Assembly: GCF_900105945.1 (NCBI RefSeq)
Contig: NZ_FNSO01000004.1
Coordinates: 1,240,001-1,304,000, forward strand
DNA: 64,000 nt
Reading direction: 5' to 3'
Origin: Amycolatopsis tolypomycina
GTDB lineage: Bacteria; Actinomycetota; Actinomycetes; Mycobacteriales; Pseudonocardiaceae
Below, piece after piece: positions 9,198-18,290 of the stretch. The number at the start of each line of letters is the position of its first letter. Position 1 is the first letter of the stretch. The translations under genes were made by a program, and so were the position numbers. The notes under the pieces are model-generated. The model ran no database searches, was not told the DNA's origin, and saw nothing but the letters and a program-made list of their open reading frames with translations.

Positions 9198-9836
9198 GTG
9201 GAAGAGATCGGGAAGTTCTTCGCGGAGAACCCGATGGCCGCCGTCATCGCGGCGGGCGAGATCGGGTTCTGGGTGTTCATCGCGGCGGGGCTGGCGGTGC
9301 GGTACGTGCTGCGCGCGCGGCGCGCGTCGGCGGTGGTGCTGGCCATGGTGCCGCTGGTCGACGTCGTGGTGCTGGTGGCGACCGTGCTCGACCTGGCCAA
9401 CGGGGGCAAGCCGGGGTTCACGCACGGCCTCGCCGCGGTGTACCTGGGCTTCAGCGTCGTGTTCGGGCCGAGCATGGTCCGGTGGGCTGATGAGCGGTTC
9501 GCGCACCGGTTCGCCGGCCGCTTGTCGGGGGTTCCGGGTGGCGGAGCCCCCGGCCCGGGGCGCAGCCCCGGTTGTCACAGCGGGCCGCCGCCACCGCCGA
9601 AGCGGCAGGGGCGGGAGCGGACGCGGTACGAGTGGCGCGAGTGGGGGAAGTGCCTGCTGGCCTGCGGGCTCGCCGCGGTGGCCCTGCTGGTGGCGATCTT
9701 CGCGATCGGCGACCCGGAGCGCGTGGCGCCGCTGTGGGGCTGGTTCTCGCGGCTGGGCACCGTGACGGTGATCTGGCTGTTCGCCGGCCCGGTGTGGCAG
9801 GAGCTGTTCGGCGAGCGTGAGGAGGTGCGGCGGTGA
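9198..9836 (+). CDS. Membrane protein of unknown function with repeat-derived linker
   Basis: This 212-residue protein has about five hydrophobic segments: three in the first 110 residues and two near the C terminus. I do not recognise a family. Between the halves is a Gly/Pro-rich stretch of about 35 residues, and part of it (residues about 110-125) is encoded by a REP-like double hairpin at 9527-9571 that keeps the frame. GGGAG lies upstream of the GTG start. The next gene begins in the stop codon (GTGA overlap), so the two products are probably made together. It is divergent from the histidine kinase, about 110 bp away. Confidence 0.6.
   Translation: MEEIGKFFAENPMAAVIAAGEIGFWVFIAAGLAVRYVLRARRASAVVLAMVPLVDVVVLVATVLDLANGGKPGFTHGLAAVYLGFSVVFGPSMVRWADERFAHRFAGRLSGVPGGGAPGPGRSPGCHSGPPPPPKRQGRERTRYEWREWGKCLLACGLAAVALLVAIFAIGDPERVAPLWGWFSRLGTVTVIWLFAGPVWQELFGEREEVRR
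9527..9571. repeat. REP-like double hairpin inside a coding sequence
   Basis: Two adjacent palindromes lie here. One has arms 9527-9536 and 9542-9551 (10 bp with one G-T wobble, 5-nt loop). The other has arms 9555-9561 and 9565-9571 (7 bp, perfect, 3-nt loop). The composition, GGGGGTTCCG followed by CGGAGCCCCC and CCGGGGC..GCCCCGG, resembles intergenic REP-type elements I recall from related genomes. The 45-bp length keeps the reading frame of the surrounding gene. Confidence 0.6.
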
Positions 9837-10027
9837 TCGAGCTGATCGGGATCCTGCTGGTGGTGCAGGGCGGTGGCGGGCTGCTCAACCGGCTGCTGGG
9901 TGCGCATTCGCCGAGCTGGTTCGTCCAGTTGCACGTGCTGCCGCCGGCGCTGCACGTGGTGGCGAGCGTGGTGATGGTGCTCCTGGGGGTGGCGGTGCTC
10001 ACCGGAACCCGGAAGCGCCGGGGGTGA
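9833..10027 (+). CDS. Small two-helix membrane protein
   Basis: This 64-residue protein has two predicted membrane helices (about residues 2-22 and 30-57) and a basic C terminus (RKRRG). The start GTG overlaps the previous stop codon (GTGA), so translation is coupled to the larger membrane protein. It may be a partner subunit or an accessory peptide of that protein. No family is recognised. Confidence 0.65.
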   Translation: MIELIGILLVVQGGGGLLNRLLGAHSPSWFVQLHVLPPALHVVASVVMVLLGVAVLTGTRKRRG

Positions 10028-10121
10028 CGGGCCGCGGGGGCGGCTGGGGGTCGCTCCCGCCGCCGGGGTGACGTCGGCCGTGCGGATGGCGGGAACCGCC
10101 CGGCACCGGAATGCTGGTCCC

Positions 10122-12068
10122 GTGCCCGAACAGATCCCCGCCCTGCACGAGCTCGCCGCCTCCCACGGTGTCGCCACCCGGTACGAGAACGCCGACCGGG
10201 TCTGGGTCGACGTCGACGACGAGGTGGTCATCGCCGTCCTCGGCCAGTTCGGCGTCGATGCCACCAGTGACGAGGCCATCGCCGCCGCCCTCGCCGCCGC
10301 GCGGGCAGCCCCGGCCGCCCTGCCGCCGACCGTCGTCGTGCGGGAAGGCACCGGCCGGACGCTCGGCGTCGATGCCGAGGTCGTCCTCGAAGACGGGACG
10401 CGGCGGCGGGTCGGCGGGGAACTGCCGGCGGACCTGCCGCTCGGCTGGCACCGGCTGGTCACCGCCGAGCAGGACGTCACCCTCGCCGTCGTGCCGGCGA
10501 AGCTGCCGGAGGTCCGGCCCGCCTGGGGGTGGATGCTGCAGCTCTACTCCCTGCACTCGGCCGGCTCGTGGGGCATCGGCGACTACGCCGACCTCGCCAC
10601 CTTCGCCGCCCGGTCCGCCGCCGAGCTGGACGCCGGCGTCGTGCTGGTCAACCCGGTGCAGGCCATCAGCCCCGCGCACCCGATCGAACGGTCGCCGTAC
10701 TCCCCGGCGAGCCGGCGGTTCGCCAACCCCGTCTACCTGCGCGTCACCGCGACCGAGACCTTCCGGGAAGCCGACGCCGCCACCCAGGCCGCCGTCGAGT
10801 CGCTGGCTCCGGACCGCGAAGGCGAGCTGATCGACTACGACGCCGTCTGGACCGCGAAGCGGGCCGCCCTCGAACTGCTGTGGCCGCACCGCGTCGAAGC
10901 GGTGCCCGAAGACGACGATCTCACGGCCTTCGCCCTCTTCTGCGCCCTCGCCGAACAGCACGGCGCGGACTGGCGGGACTGGCCCGAAGAACTGCGCGAC
11001 CCCGCGGGCCCCGCGACGGCGAGGGCGCGCGAGGAGCTGAAGGAGCGCGTTGCCTTCCACGCGTGGCTGCAGCACCTCTGCCGGGTTCAGCTCGAAGCCG
11101 CGCGGACGGCCGCGCGCGAGGCCGGGATGACCGTCGGGATCGTGCACGACCTGCCCGTCGGCGTGCACCCCGGCGGTGCCGACACCTGGGCGCTCAACGA
11201 CGTCTTCGCCGCCGACGTGCGGGTCGGCGCGCCGCCCGACGCCTTCAACCAGCAGGGACAGGACTGGAACCTGCCGCCGTGGCGGCCGGACAAGCTGGCC
11301 GAGGCCGGGTACGCGCCGTTCCGGGACGTCATCCGGGGCGTCCTGCGCTTCGCCGACGGCATCCGGGTCGACCACATCGCCGGCCTGTGGCGGCTGTGGT
11401 GGATCCCGCCGGGCGAGCCCGCGCACCGCGGCACGTACGTCCACTACGACGCCGAAGCGATGGTCGGCGTGCTCGCGCTCGAAGCGCACCGGGCCGGCGC
11501 CGTCGTCGTGGGGGAGGACCTCGGCACGGTCGAGGAGGTCGTCACCGACACCTTGCACGAACGGGGGATGCTCAGCTCGGCCGTGCTGTGGTTCGAACGC
11601 GACTGGGACGTACCCGGCCGGCCGTTCACCCCGCCCGAGAGCTGGGACCCGGACGCCATGGCCAGCATCTCCACGCACGACCTGCCGACCGTCGAGGGCT
11701 GGCTGAAGAGCGAGCACGTCCGGGTCCGGGCCGAGCTGGGGCTGCTGGACCGGGGGGTGGAAGCCGAAGAACGAACCGCCGCCGAGGAGCGCAAGGCACT
11801 GCTGGAACTCGTTGCGCGGGAAGGGATTCCGGACGACGACCCGGTCGTCGCGCTGCACACGCTGCTGGCGAAGGCGGCGTCGCGGCTCGTGCTGACGTCG
11901 CCGGCCGACGTGGCGGGCCAGGTGCGGCAGCCGAATCTGCCCGGAACGGTCGACCAGTACCCTAACTGGCGGATTCGCCTGCCCGTCAGCGTTGACGGCT
12001 TCTTCACCGCGAAGGGGGTCCGCGCCGCGGTCGCACCGCTGGCTGCGGCCCGGCCGCTGCCCCGGTAA
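10122..12068 (+). CDS. malQ: 4-alpha-glucanotransferase (amylomaltase, GH77)
   Basis: This protein is about 648 residues from GTG 10122 and disproportionates maltodextrins by moving alpha-1,4-glucan segments between acceptors. GH77 catalytic residues are visible: nucleophile Asp417 in GIRVDHIAG, acid/base Glu465 in VVGEDLGTV and Asp520 in STHDLPTVEGW. The N-terminal 130 residues are an extra beta-rich region, as in the long actinobacterial/E. coli MalQ type. It opens the glycogen/trehalose locus and recycles short dextrins released by the debranching enzymes. Upstream in-frame starts (GTG 10068, ATG 10086) are possible; 10122 was taken because homology-like sequence begins there. Confidence 0.92.
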   Translation: MPEQIPALHELAASHGVATRYENADRVWVDVDDEVVIAVLGQFGVDATSDEAIAAALAAARAAPAALPPTVVVREGTGRTLGVDAEVVLEDGTRRRVGGELPADLPLGWHRLVTAEQDVTLAVVPAKLPEVRPAWGWMLQLYSLHSAGSWGIGDYADLATFAARSAAELDAGVVLVNPVQAISPAHPIERSPYSPASRRFANPVYLRVTATETFREADAATQAAVESLAPDREGELIDYDAVWTAKRAALELLWPHRVEAVPEDDDLTAFALFCALAEQHGADWRDWPEELRDPAGPATARAREELKERVAFHAWLQHLCRVQLEAARTAAREAGMTVGIVHDLPVGVHPGGADTWALNDVFAADVRVGAPPDAFNQQGQDWNLPPWRPDKLAEAGYAPFRDVIRGVLRFADGIRVDHIAGLWRLWWIPPGEPAHRGTYVHYDAEAMVGVLALEAHRAGAVVVGEDLGTVEEVVTDTLHERGMLSSAVLWFERDWDVPGRPFTPPESWDPDAMASISTHDLPTVEGWLKSEHVRVRAELGLLDRGVEAEERTAAEERKALLELVAREGIPDDDPVVALHTLLAKAASRLVLTSPADVAGQVRQPNLPGTVDQYPNWRIRLPVSVDGFFTAKGVRAAVAPLAAARPLPR

Positions 12069-12146
12069 CGACGGTAACGACCAACCCGTCGCGCGCGACC
12101 CCCGGTGATACGTCACCGGCACGACCCAAGCTCGAGGAGAGATCCA

Positions 12147-14273
12147 GTGCGGCCCTGGCCCGGAACGCCCTACCCGCTCGGCGCCACCTACGACGGAGTC
12201 GGGACGAACTTCGCCCTGTTCTCCGAGGTGGCCGAGCGCGTCGAACTGTGCCTGTTCGACGCCGAGGGCAAGGAGACCCGCTACGCGCTCGAAGAGGTCG
12301 ACGGCTTCGTCCACCACGGCTACCTGCTCAACGTCGGCCCCGGGCAGCGCTACGGCTTCCGCGTGCACGGCCCGTACGACCCGAAGCGCGGCCTGCGCTG
12401 CAACCCGAACAAGCTGCTCATCGACCCGTACGCGAAGGCCGTCTCGCACGGCGTGAAGTGGGACGAGTCGCTGTTCGGCTACCAGTTCGCCAACCCGGCC
12501 GAGCGCAACGACGACGACTCCGCGGGCCACGTGCCGTATTCGCTGGTGGCGAACCCGTTCTTCGACTGGGGCAACGACCGGCAGCCGAAGCGGCCGTACA
12601 ACGAGACGGTCATCTACGAGGCCCACGTCAAGGGCATGACCGTGCATCACCCGTTCGTGCCCGAAGCGCTGCGGGGCACGTACGCCGGCCTCGCGCACCC
12701 CGCCGTCGTCGAGCACCTGCAGAAACTCGGTGTGACCGCGGTCGAGCTGCTGCCGGTGCACCAGTTCGTCACCGACCACGGCCTCGCCGAAAAGGGGCTG
12801 ACGAACTACTGGGGCTACAACACGATCGGGTACTTCGCGCCGCACGACTCCTACGCGGCGATGCCCGGCGAGGGCGGTCAGGTCCAGGAGTTCAAGGGCA
12901 TGGTCAAGGCCCTCCACGAAGCCGGGATCGAAGTCATCCTCGACGTGGTTTACAACCACACCGCCGAGGGCAACCACCTCGGGCCGACCCTGTCGATGCG
13001 CGGCATCGACAACGAGGCCTACTACCGCCTGGTCGAGGGGGAGCCCGAGTACTACATGGACTACACCGGCACCGGGAACTCGCTGAACGTGCGCAACCCG
13101 CACACCCTGCAGCTGATCATGGATTCGCTGCGCTACTGGGTGACGGAGATGCACGTCGACGGCTTCCGGTTCGACCTCGCCTCGGCGCTGGCGCGCGAGT
13201 TCTACGACGTCGACCGGCTGTCGACGTTCTTCGACCTCGTGCAGCAGGACCCGATCGTCAGCCAGGTGAAGCTGATCGCCGAGCCGTGGGACGTCGGCCC
13301 CGGCGGCTACCAGGTCGGCAACTTCCCGCCGCTGTGGACGGAGTGGAACGGGCAGTTCCGCGACACCGTGCGCGACTTCTGGCGCGGCGAGCCGTCGACG
13401 CTGGGGGAGTTCGCGAGCCGGATCACCGGCTCGTCGGACCTCTACCAGGACGACGGCCGCCGCCCGTTCGCGTCGATCAACTTCGTCACCGCGCACGACG
13501 GCTTCACGCTGCGGGACCTGGTGTCCTACAACGAAAAGCACAACGAGGCCAACGGCGAGGACGGCCGCGACGGCGCCGACGACAACCGGTCGTGGAACTG
13601 CGGCGTCGAGGGCGAGACCGACGACCCCGAGGTCCTGAACCTGCGCGTCCGGCAGCAGCGCAACATGCTCGCGACGCTGATGCTGTCCCAGGGCGTGCCG
13701 ATGCTCCTGCACGGCGACGAGTTCGGCCGCACCCAGCGGGGCAACAACAATGTCTACTGCCAGGACTCGGAACTGTCCTGGATGGACTGGGAACTGGCGA
13801 AGGAGAACGCCGACCTGGTCAAGTTCACCGGCGGGCTGGGCGCGTTCCGGCACCGGCACCCGGTGTTCCGCCGCCGCCGGTTCTTCCAGGGCGGGCCGGT
13901 CGGCAAGGGCGAGAAGCTCGGCGACATCGCCTGGTTCACCCCGGCCGGCGAGGAGATGACCGAGCAGAACTGGGACGACGGCTTCGGCAAGGCGGTCGTC
14001 GTCTTCCTCAACGGCAAGGCGATCCCCGACCTCGACCAGCGCGGCATGAAGGTCGAGGACGACTCGTTCCTGCTCGCCTTCAACGCCCACTACGAGGACA
14101 TCGACACCACGCTCCCGGGCAACGGCTACGGGGAGAGCTGGACCGTCGTGGTCGACACCGCGACCGGCGAGGTCGAACCCGCCGACGCCAAGCCGATCGA
14201 AGGCGGCGGCCGGCTCACCCTCCCCGCCCGGTCCCTGATCGTGCTGCAACGGACGGAGACGGAATCCGCATGA
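12147..14273 (+). CDS. glgX: Glycogen debranching enzyme GlgX/TreX (first copy)
   Basis: This is a 708-residue GH13 isoamylase-type enzyme that hydrolyses alpha-1,6 branches of glycogen. An N-terminal CBM48-like domain (PGTPYPLGATYDGVGTNFAL onward) precedes the barrel. Catalytic residues are Asp343 (GFRFDLAS), Glu379 (LIAEPWD) and Asp451 (TAHDGFT). The start GTG 12147 is set by GAGGAGA about 7 nt upstream. The gene overlaps treY by ATGA, so debranching and trehalose synthesis are coupled in translation; this is the usual treX-treY-treZ arrangement. A second glgX lies three genes downstream. Confidence 0.93.
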   Translation: MRPWPGTPYPLGATYDGVGTNFALFSEVAERVELCLFDAEGKETRYALEEVDGFVHHGYLLNVGPGQRYGFRVHGPYDPKRGLRCNPNKLLIDPYAKAVSHGVKWDESLFGYQFANPAERNDDDSAGHVPYSLVANPFFDWGNDRQPKRPYNETVIYEAHVKGMTVHHPFVPEALRGTYAGLAHPAVVEHLQKLGVTAVELLPVHQFVTDHGLAEKGLTNYWGYNTIGYFAPHDSYAAMPGEGGQVQEFKGMVKALHEAGIEVILDVVYNHTAEGNHLGPTLSMRGIDNEAYYRLVEGEPEYYMDYTGTGNSLNVRNPHTLQLIMDSLRYWVTEMHVDGFRFDLASALAREFYDVDRLSTFFDLVQQDPIVSQVKLIAEPWDVGPGGYQVGNFPPLWTEWNGQFRDTVRDFWRGEPSTLGEFASRITGSSDLYQDDGRRPFASINFVTAHDGFTLRDLVSYNEKHNEANGEDGRDGADDNRSWNCGVEGETDDPEVLNLRVRQQRNMLATLMLSQGVPMLLHGDEFGRTQRGNNNVYCQDSELSWMDWELAKENADLVKFTGGLGAFRHRHPVFRRRRFFQGGPVGKGEKLGDIAWFTPAGEEMTEQNWDDGFGKAVVVFLNGKAIPDLDQRGMKVEDDSFLLAFNAHYEDIDTTLPGNGYGESWTVVVDTATGEVEPADAKPIEGGGRLTLPARSLIVLQRTETESA

Positions 14274-16534
14274 CGGTCCCGGAGTCGACCTACCGGGTGC
14301 AGCTGCGCCCGGAGTTCACCTTCGCCGACGCGGCCGGCATCGCCGGCTACCTGCGTGACCTGGGCATCGGGGCGCTGTACGCGTCGCCGGTGCTGGACGC
14401 GGCGCCGGGTTCGACGCACGGCTACGACGTCGTCGACCCGACCCGCGCGCGGCCCGCGCTCGGCGGCGAAGGGGCGCGCCAGGAGCTGTCCGCGCTGCTC
14501 AAGGAGCTCGGGCTGGGCCTGGTGGTCGACATCGTGCCGAACCACATGTCGGTCGAGGTGCCGAAGGCGAACCGCTGGTGGTGGGACGTCCTGAAGCACG
14601 GCCGCGACTCGGAGTACGCCTCCTACTTCGACATCGACTGGGACCGCGGCCCGCTCCTGCTGCCCGTCCTCGGCGACGACGACGCTGTCGCCGAGCTGAC
14701 CGTCGAAGGCGACGAACTGGTCTACTACGACCACCGCTTCCCGCTCGCCCCCGGCACGGAATCCGGGACGCCGCAAGAGGTCCACGAGCGCCAGCACTAC
14801 CGCTTGTTCGGCTGGCGCCGCGGCAACGCCGAGCTGACCTACCGCCGGTTCTTCGACATCACCAACCTCGCCGCGGTCCGCGTCGAGGACCCGAAGGTGT
14901 TCGCCGCGACGCACGGCGAGGTGCTGCGCTGGGTCGCCGACGGCGACGTCACCGGCCTGCGCGTCGACCACCCGGACGGCCTCGCCGACCCCGGTGGCTA
15001 CTTCCGGCGGCTGCGCGCGAACGCGCCGAACGCGTGGATCGTGGCCGAGAAGATCCTGCACCCGGGCGAGCCGCTGCCGCAGAGCTGGCCGGTCGACGGC
15101 ACCACCGGCTACGACGCCCTGCGCGAGATCGCCGGCGTCTTCGTCGACCCGGCGGGCGAACCCGACTTCACCGCGCTGGCGAACGAGCTGGGCGTGAAGA
15201 CCGGCTACCACCGCGTGGAGGCCGAGGCCCGGCGGCTGGTCACCGACCGCATCCTGGTCGCCGAGGTCCGGCGGATCGCCGCGCTGCTGCGGGACGTCGA
15301 CCCCGAGGCGGCGCGCGCGGCCGTCGCCGAGACGATGATCGCCTTCCCCGTCTACCGCTCGTACCTGCCCGAGGGCGCGGCGCACTGGGCCGTCGCGATC
15401 GAAGGCGCCCGCCAGGCCCGGCCCGACCTCGCCGAGGCGCTCGCCGCCCTGGACGCGCAGGTCCGCGCCGAGCCGGACGGCGAGCTGGCCACCCGGATCC
15501 AGCAGACCTCCGGCATGGTCGTGGCCAAGGGCACCGAGGACACCACGTTCTACCGCTACACCCGCTTCGCGGCGCTCAACGAGGTCGGCGGCAACCCCGA
15601 CCGCTTCGGGCTCGACGTCGAGGAGTTCCACCGGCTGGCCGCCGAGCGCGAAGCCGGGTACCCGGCCGCGATGACGACGCTGACCACGCACGACACCAAG
15701 CGGTCCGAGGACACCCGCGCCCGGATGGCCGTGCTGGCGGAACTGCCCGGCGAGTTCGCCGACGCGGTCCGGCGGTGGAGCGCGCGCCACGGCATCGACG
15801 AGCCGTCGCTCAACCTGCTCGCCTGGCAGACGCTGGTGTCCACCTGGCCGATCGAGCCGGCCCGGCTGCGGGACTACCTCGACAAGGCGGCCAAGGAAGC
15901 CAAGCTCCGGACCAGCTGGACCGACCACGACGAGGCCTTCGAGGCCGCCGTCGCCGCCTGGCCCGACGTCGTCGTGAACGACCCCGACGTGGCCGCGTTC
16001 GTCGCGCGGATCGAGCGACCGGGCTGGAGCAACTCGCTCGGCCAGAAGCTCGTCCAGCTGACCGCGCCCGGCGTCCCGGACGTCTACCAGGGCACCGAGC
16101 TGTGGGACTTCTCGCTGGTCGACCCGGACAACCGCCGCCCGGTCGACTACGCGGTCCGGCGCGAAATCCTGGCCCGGATCCTCGACGGCGAGCTGCCGGA
16201 GATCGACGCGTCCGGCGCGGCGAAGCTGCTGGTGGTGCATAGGGCGCTGAAGCTGCGCCAGGAGCACCCCGCGTTGTTCCGCGGCTACCGACCGCTGCGG
16301 GCCGAGGGCCCGGCTGCCGCTCACTGCCTGGCCTACACCCGCAGCGCCGATCTGGCCGTCGCGGTGACCCGGCTGCCCGTCGGCCTCGAAGCCGGCGGCG
16401 GCTGGCGCGACACCGTGCTGCCGCTGCCGGACGGCGTCTGGACCGACGTCCTGACCGGGCGCGAGGTCACCAGCGACCTGGCCGCCCTGTTCGACCGTTA
16501 CCCCGTCGCGTTGCTGGTGCGAGGAGACGCATGA
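14270..16534 (+). CDS. treY: Malto-oligosyltrehalose synthase (GH13)
   Basis: This 754-residue enzyme converts the reducing end of a maltodextrin into a trehalosyl unit by intramolecular transglycosylation. The start YRVQLRPEFTFADAA and the motifs STHGYDVVDPTR and VPNHMSV are characteristic of TreY. Catalytic residues are Asp233 (GLRVDHPDG), Glu260 (IVAEKIL) and Asp475 (TTHDTKRSEDTRAR). The large insertions within the barrel make it longer than other GH13 members, as expected. It overlaps glgX upstream and treZ downstream by ATGA junctions. Confidence 0.95.
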   Translation: MTVPESTYRVQLRPEFTFADAAGIAGYLRDLGIGALYASPVLDAAPGSTHGYDVVDPTRARPALGGEGARQELSALLKELGLGLVVDIVPNHMSVEVPKANRWWWDVLKHGRDSEYASYFDIDWDRGPLLLPVLGDDDAVAELTVEGDELVYYDHRFPLAPGTESGTPQEVHERQHYRLFGWRRGNAELTYRRFFDITNLAAVRVEDPKVFAATHGEVLRWVADGDVTGLRVDHPDGLADPGGYFRRLRANAPNAWIVAEKILHPGEPLPQSWPVDGTTGYDALREIAGVFVDPAGEPDFTALANELGVKTGYHRVEAEARRLVTDRILVAEVRRIAALLRDVDPEAARAAVAETMIAFPVYRSYLPEGAAHWAVAIEGARQARPDLAEALAALDAQVRAEPDGELATRIQQTSGMVVAKGTEDTTFYRYTRFAALNEVGGNPDRFGLDVEEFHRLAAEREAGYPAAMTTLTTHDTKRSEDTRARMAVLAELPGEFADAVRRWSARHGIDEPSLNLLAWQTLVSTWPIEPARLRDYLDKAAKEAKLRTSWTDHDEAFEAAVAAWPDVVVNDPDVAAFVARIERPGWSNSLGQKLVQLTAPGVPDVYQGTELWDFSLVDPDNRRPVDYAVRREILARILDGELPEIDASGAAKLLVVHRALKLRQEHPALFRGYRPLRAEGPAAAHCLAYTRSADLAVAVTRLPVGLEAGGGWRDTVLPLPDGVWTDVLTGREVTSDLAALFDRYPVALLVRGDA

Positions 16535-18240
16535 AGTTCAGCGTGTGGGCCCCGGCGGCCCGCCGGGTCCGGGTGAGCGTCGACGCGGGCGTGCACGAGA
16601 TGACCGAGGGTGACGGCGGCTGGTGGCACGCCGAGGCCGACGGCGTCAACTACGCCTTCCTGCTGGACGACGAGAAGCCGCTGCCCGACCCGCGGTCGCG
16701 GTGGCAGCCGCACGGCGTCCACGCCGAGTCGCGCGTCTACGACCACGCCGAGTTCGCCTGGACCGACGACGCCTGGACCGGGCGGCAGCTGCCCGGCGCC
16801 GTCCTCTACGAGCTGCACATCGGCACCTTCACCGAGGGCGGCACCTTCGACGCGGCCATCGAGCGGCTCGACCACCTCGTCGACCTCGGCATCACGCACG
16901 TCGAGCTGCTGCCGGTGAACTCCTTCGACGGGACCGCGGGCTGGGGCTACGACGGCGTTCTCTGGGGCGCGGTCCACGAGCCCTACGGCGGCCCGGACGG
17001 CCTCAAGCGGTTCGTCGACGCGGCCCACGCGCGCGGCCTGGCCGTCGTGCTCGACGTCGTCTACAACCACCTCGGCCCGTCGGGTGCCTACCTCGACAAG
17101 TTCGGGCCGTACTTCGCCGGGCAGAACGACTGGGGGCCGGGCCTCAACCTCGACGGTCCCGGCTCCGACGAGGTCCGCCGGTACGTGATCGACAACGCGC
17201 TGAGCTGGTTCCGCGACTTCCACCTCGACGCCCTGCGCCTCGACGCCGTGCACGCGCTGCTCGACCGGCGCGCGGTCCACCTGCTCGAACAGCTCGCCAC
17301 CGAGGTCGACGCGCTGTCGGCGGCGCTCAACCGGCCGCTGACCCTGATCGCCGAGTCCGACCTCAACGACCCGCGGCTCGTCACGCCCCGCGAACGCGGC
17401 GGCTACGGCCTGCACGCGCAGTGGTCGGACGACCTGCACCACGCCCTGCACGTCAAGCTCACCGGCGAGACGACCGGGTACTACACGGACTTCGCCGCGC
17501 CGGACGCCCTCGAGCGGGTGCTGCGCGAAGTGTTCTTCCACGCGAACACGTGGTCGTCGTTCCGGGAGCGGACGCACGGCCGCCCGGTCGACACGCGGAC
17601 CGTGCCCGGCCACCGCTTCCTCGGCTACCTGCAGAACCACGACCAGATCGGCAACCGCGCCACCGGCGACCGGCTGTCGGCGACGGTCTCGCGCGACCGG
17701 CTGGCCTGCGGCGCGGCGATCCTGTTCTGCTCGCCGTACACGCCGATGGTGTTCATGGGGGAGGAGTGGGCGGCGAGCACGCCGTGGCAGTTCTTCGCGT
17801 CCTTCCCGGACCCGGAGCTGGCCGAGGCCGTCCGCACGGGCCGCCGTCGCGAGTTCTCCCGGCACGGCTGGGGCGAGTCGGACGTGCCGGACCCGATGGA
17901 CCCGGCCACCGTCGAGCGCTCGCGGCTGGACTGGTCCGAGCCGGAGCGTCCCGGTCACCGGGACATGCTGGAGCTCTACCGCGCGTTGATCCGGCTGCGC
18001 CGCGAACGGCCCGAGCTGGCCGACCCGGGGGTCGCCGACCTGCGGATCGACTCCGCGCCGGACGGTTCCTGGCTCGTGCTGCACCGCGGCACGCTGCGGC
18101 TGGCGGTCAACTTCGGCGCCGGCCAGGTCACGCTCCCGCTCGGCGCCACCGAAACCCTGCTGACCTGGGCGCACGCCACTGTGGACGGGGGTGCCGCGCA
18201 GCTGCCGCCGGACGGTTTCGCGCTGGTCGAGACGAAGTAA
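16531..18240 (+). CDS. treZ: Malto-oligosyltrehalose trehalohydrolase (GH13)
   Basis: This 569-residue enzyme releases free trehalose from the maltooligosyl-trehalose made by TreY. A short N-terminal CBM48-type domain (FSVWAPAARRVRV) is followed by the barrel with GYDGVLWGAVHEPYGGPDGL. Catalytic residues are Asp238 (LRLDAVHA), Glu275 (LIAESDL) and Asp371 (NHDQIG). The ATG overlaps the treY stop codon. TreX, TreY and TreZ together turn glycogen into trehalose, which the downstream TreS can feed back towards glucan. Confidence 0.95.
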   Translation: MKFSVWAPAARRVRVSVDAGVHEMTEGDGGWWHAEADGVNYAFLLDDEKPLPDPRSRWQPHGVHAESRVYDHAEFAWTDDAWTGRQLPGAVLYELHIGTFTEGGTFDAAIERLDHLVDLGITHVELLPVNSFDGTAGWGYDGVLWGAVHEPYGGPDGLKRFVDAAHARGLAVVLDVVYNHLGPSGAYLDKFGPYFAGQNDWGPGLNLDGPGSDEVRRYVIDNALSWFRDFHLDALRLDAVHALLDRRAVHLLEQLATEVDALSAALNRPLTLIAESDLNDPRLVTPRERGGYGLHAQWSDDLHHALHVKLTGETTGYYTDFAAPDALERVLREVFFHANTWSSFRERTHGRPVDTRTVPGHRFLGYLQNHDQIGNRATGDRLSATVSRDRLACGAAILFCSPYTPMVFMGEEWAASTPWQFFASFPDPELAEAVRTGRRREFSRHGWGESDVPDPMDPATVERSRLDWSEPERPGHRDMLELYRALIRLRRERPELADPGVADLRIDSAPDGSWLVLHRGTLRLAVNFGAGQVTLPLGATETLLTWAHATVDGGAAQLPPDGFALVETK

Positions 18241-18290
18241 CCGCCCGGCACACCGCGCACGAAGCACCCCCGATCTGGGACGATTCAGGA

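Noticed and set aside
9999..14249. Very long minus-strand open frame opposite malQ and glgX
   Set aside because: It lies antisense to genes with full catalytic motifs, has no recognisable domains and a composition (Arg, Gly, Val, Asp rich) typical of a GC-rich shadow frame.
12248..14269. Upstream extension of treY through glgX
   Set aside because: The frame is open by chance inside glgX; treY homology begins at the ATG that overlaps the glgX stop.
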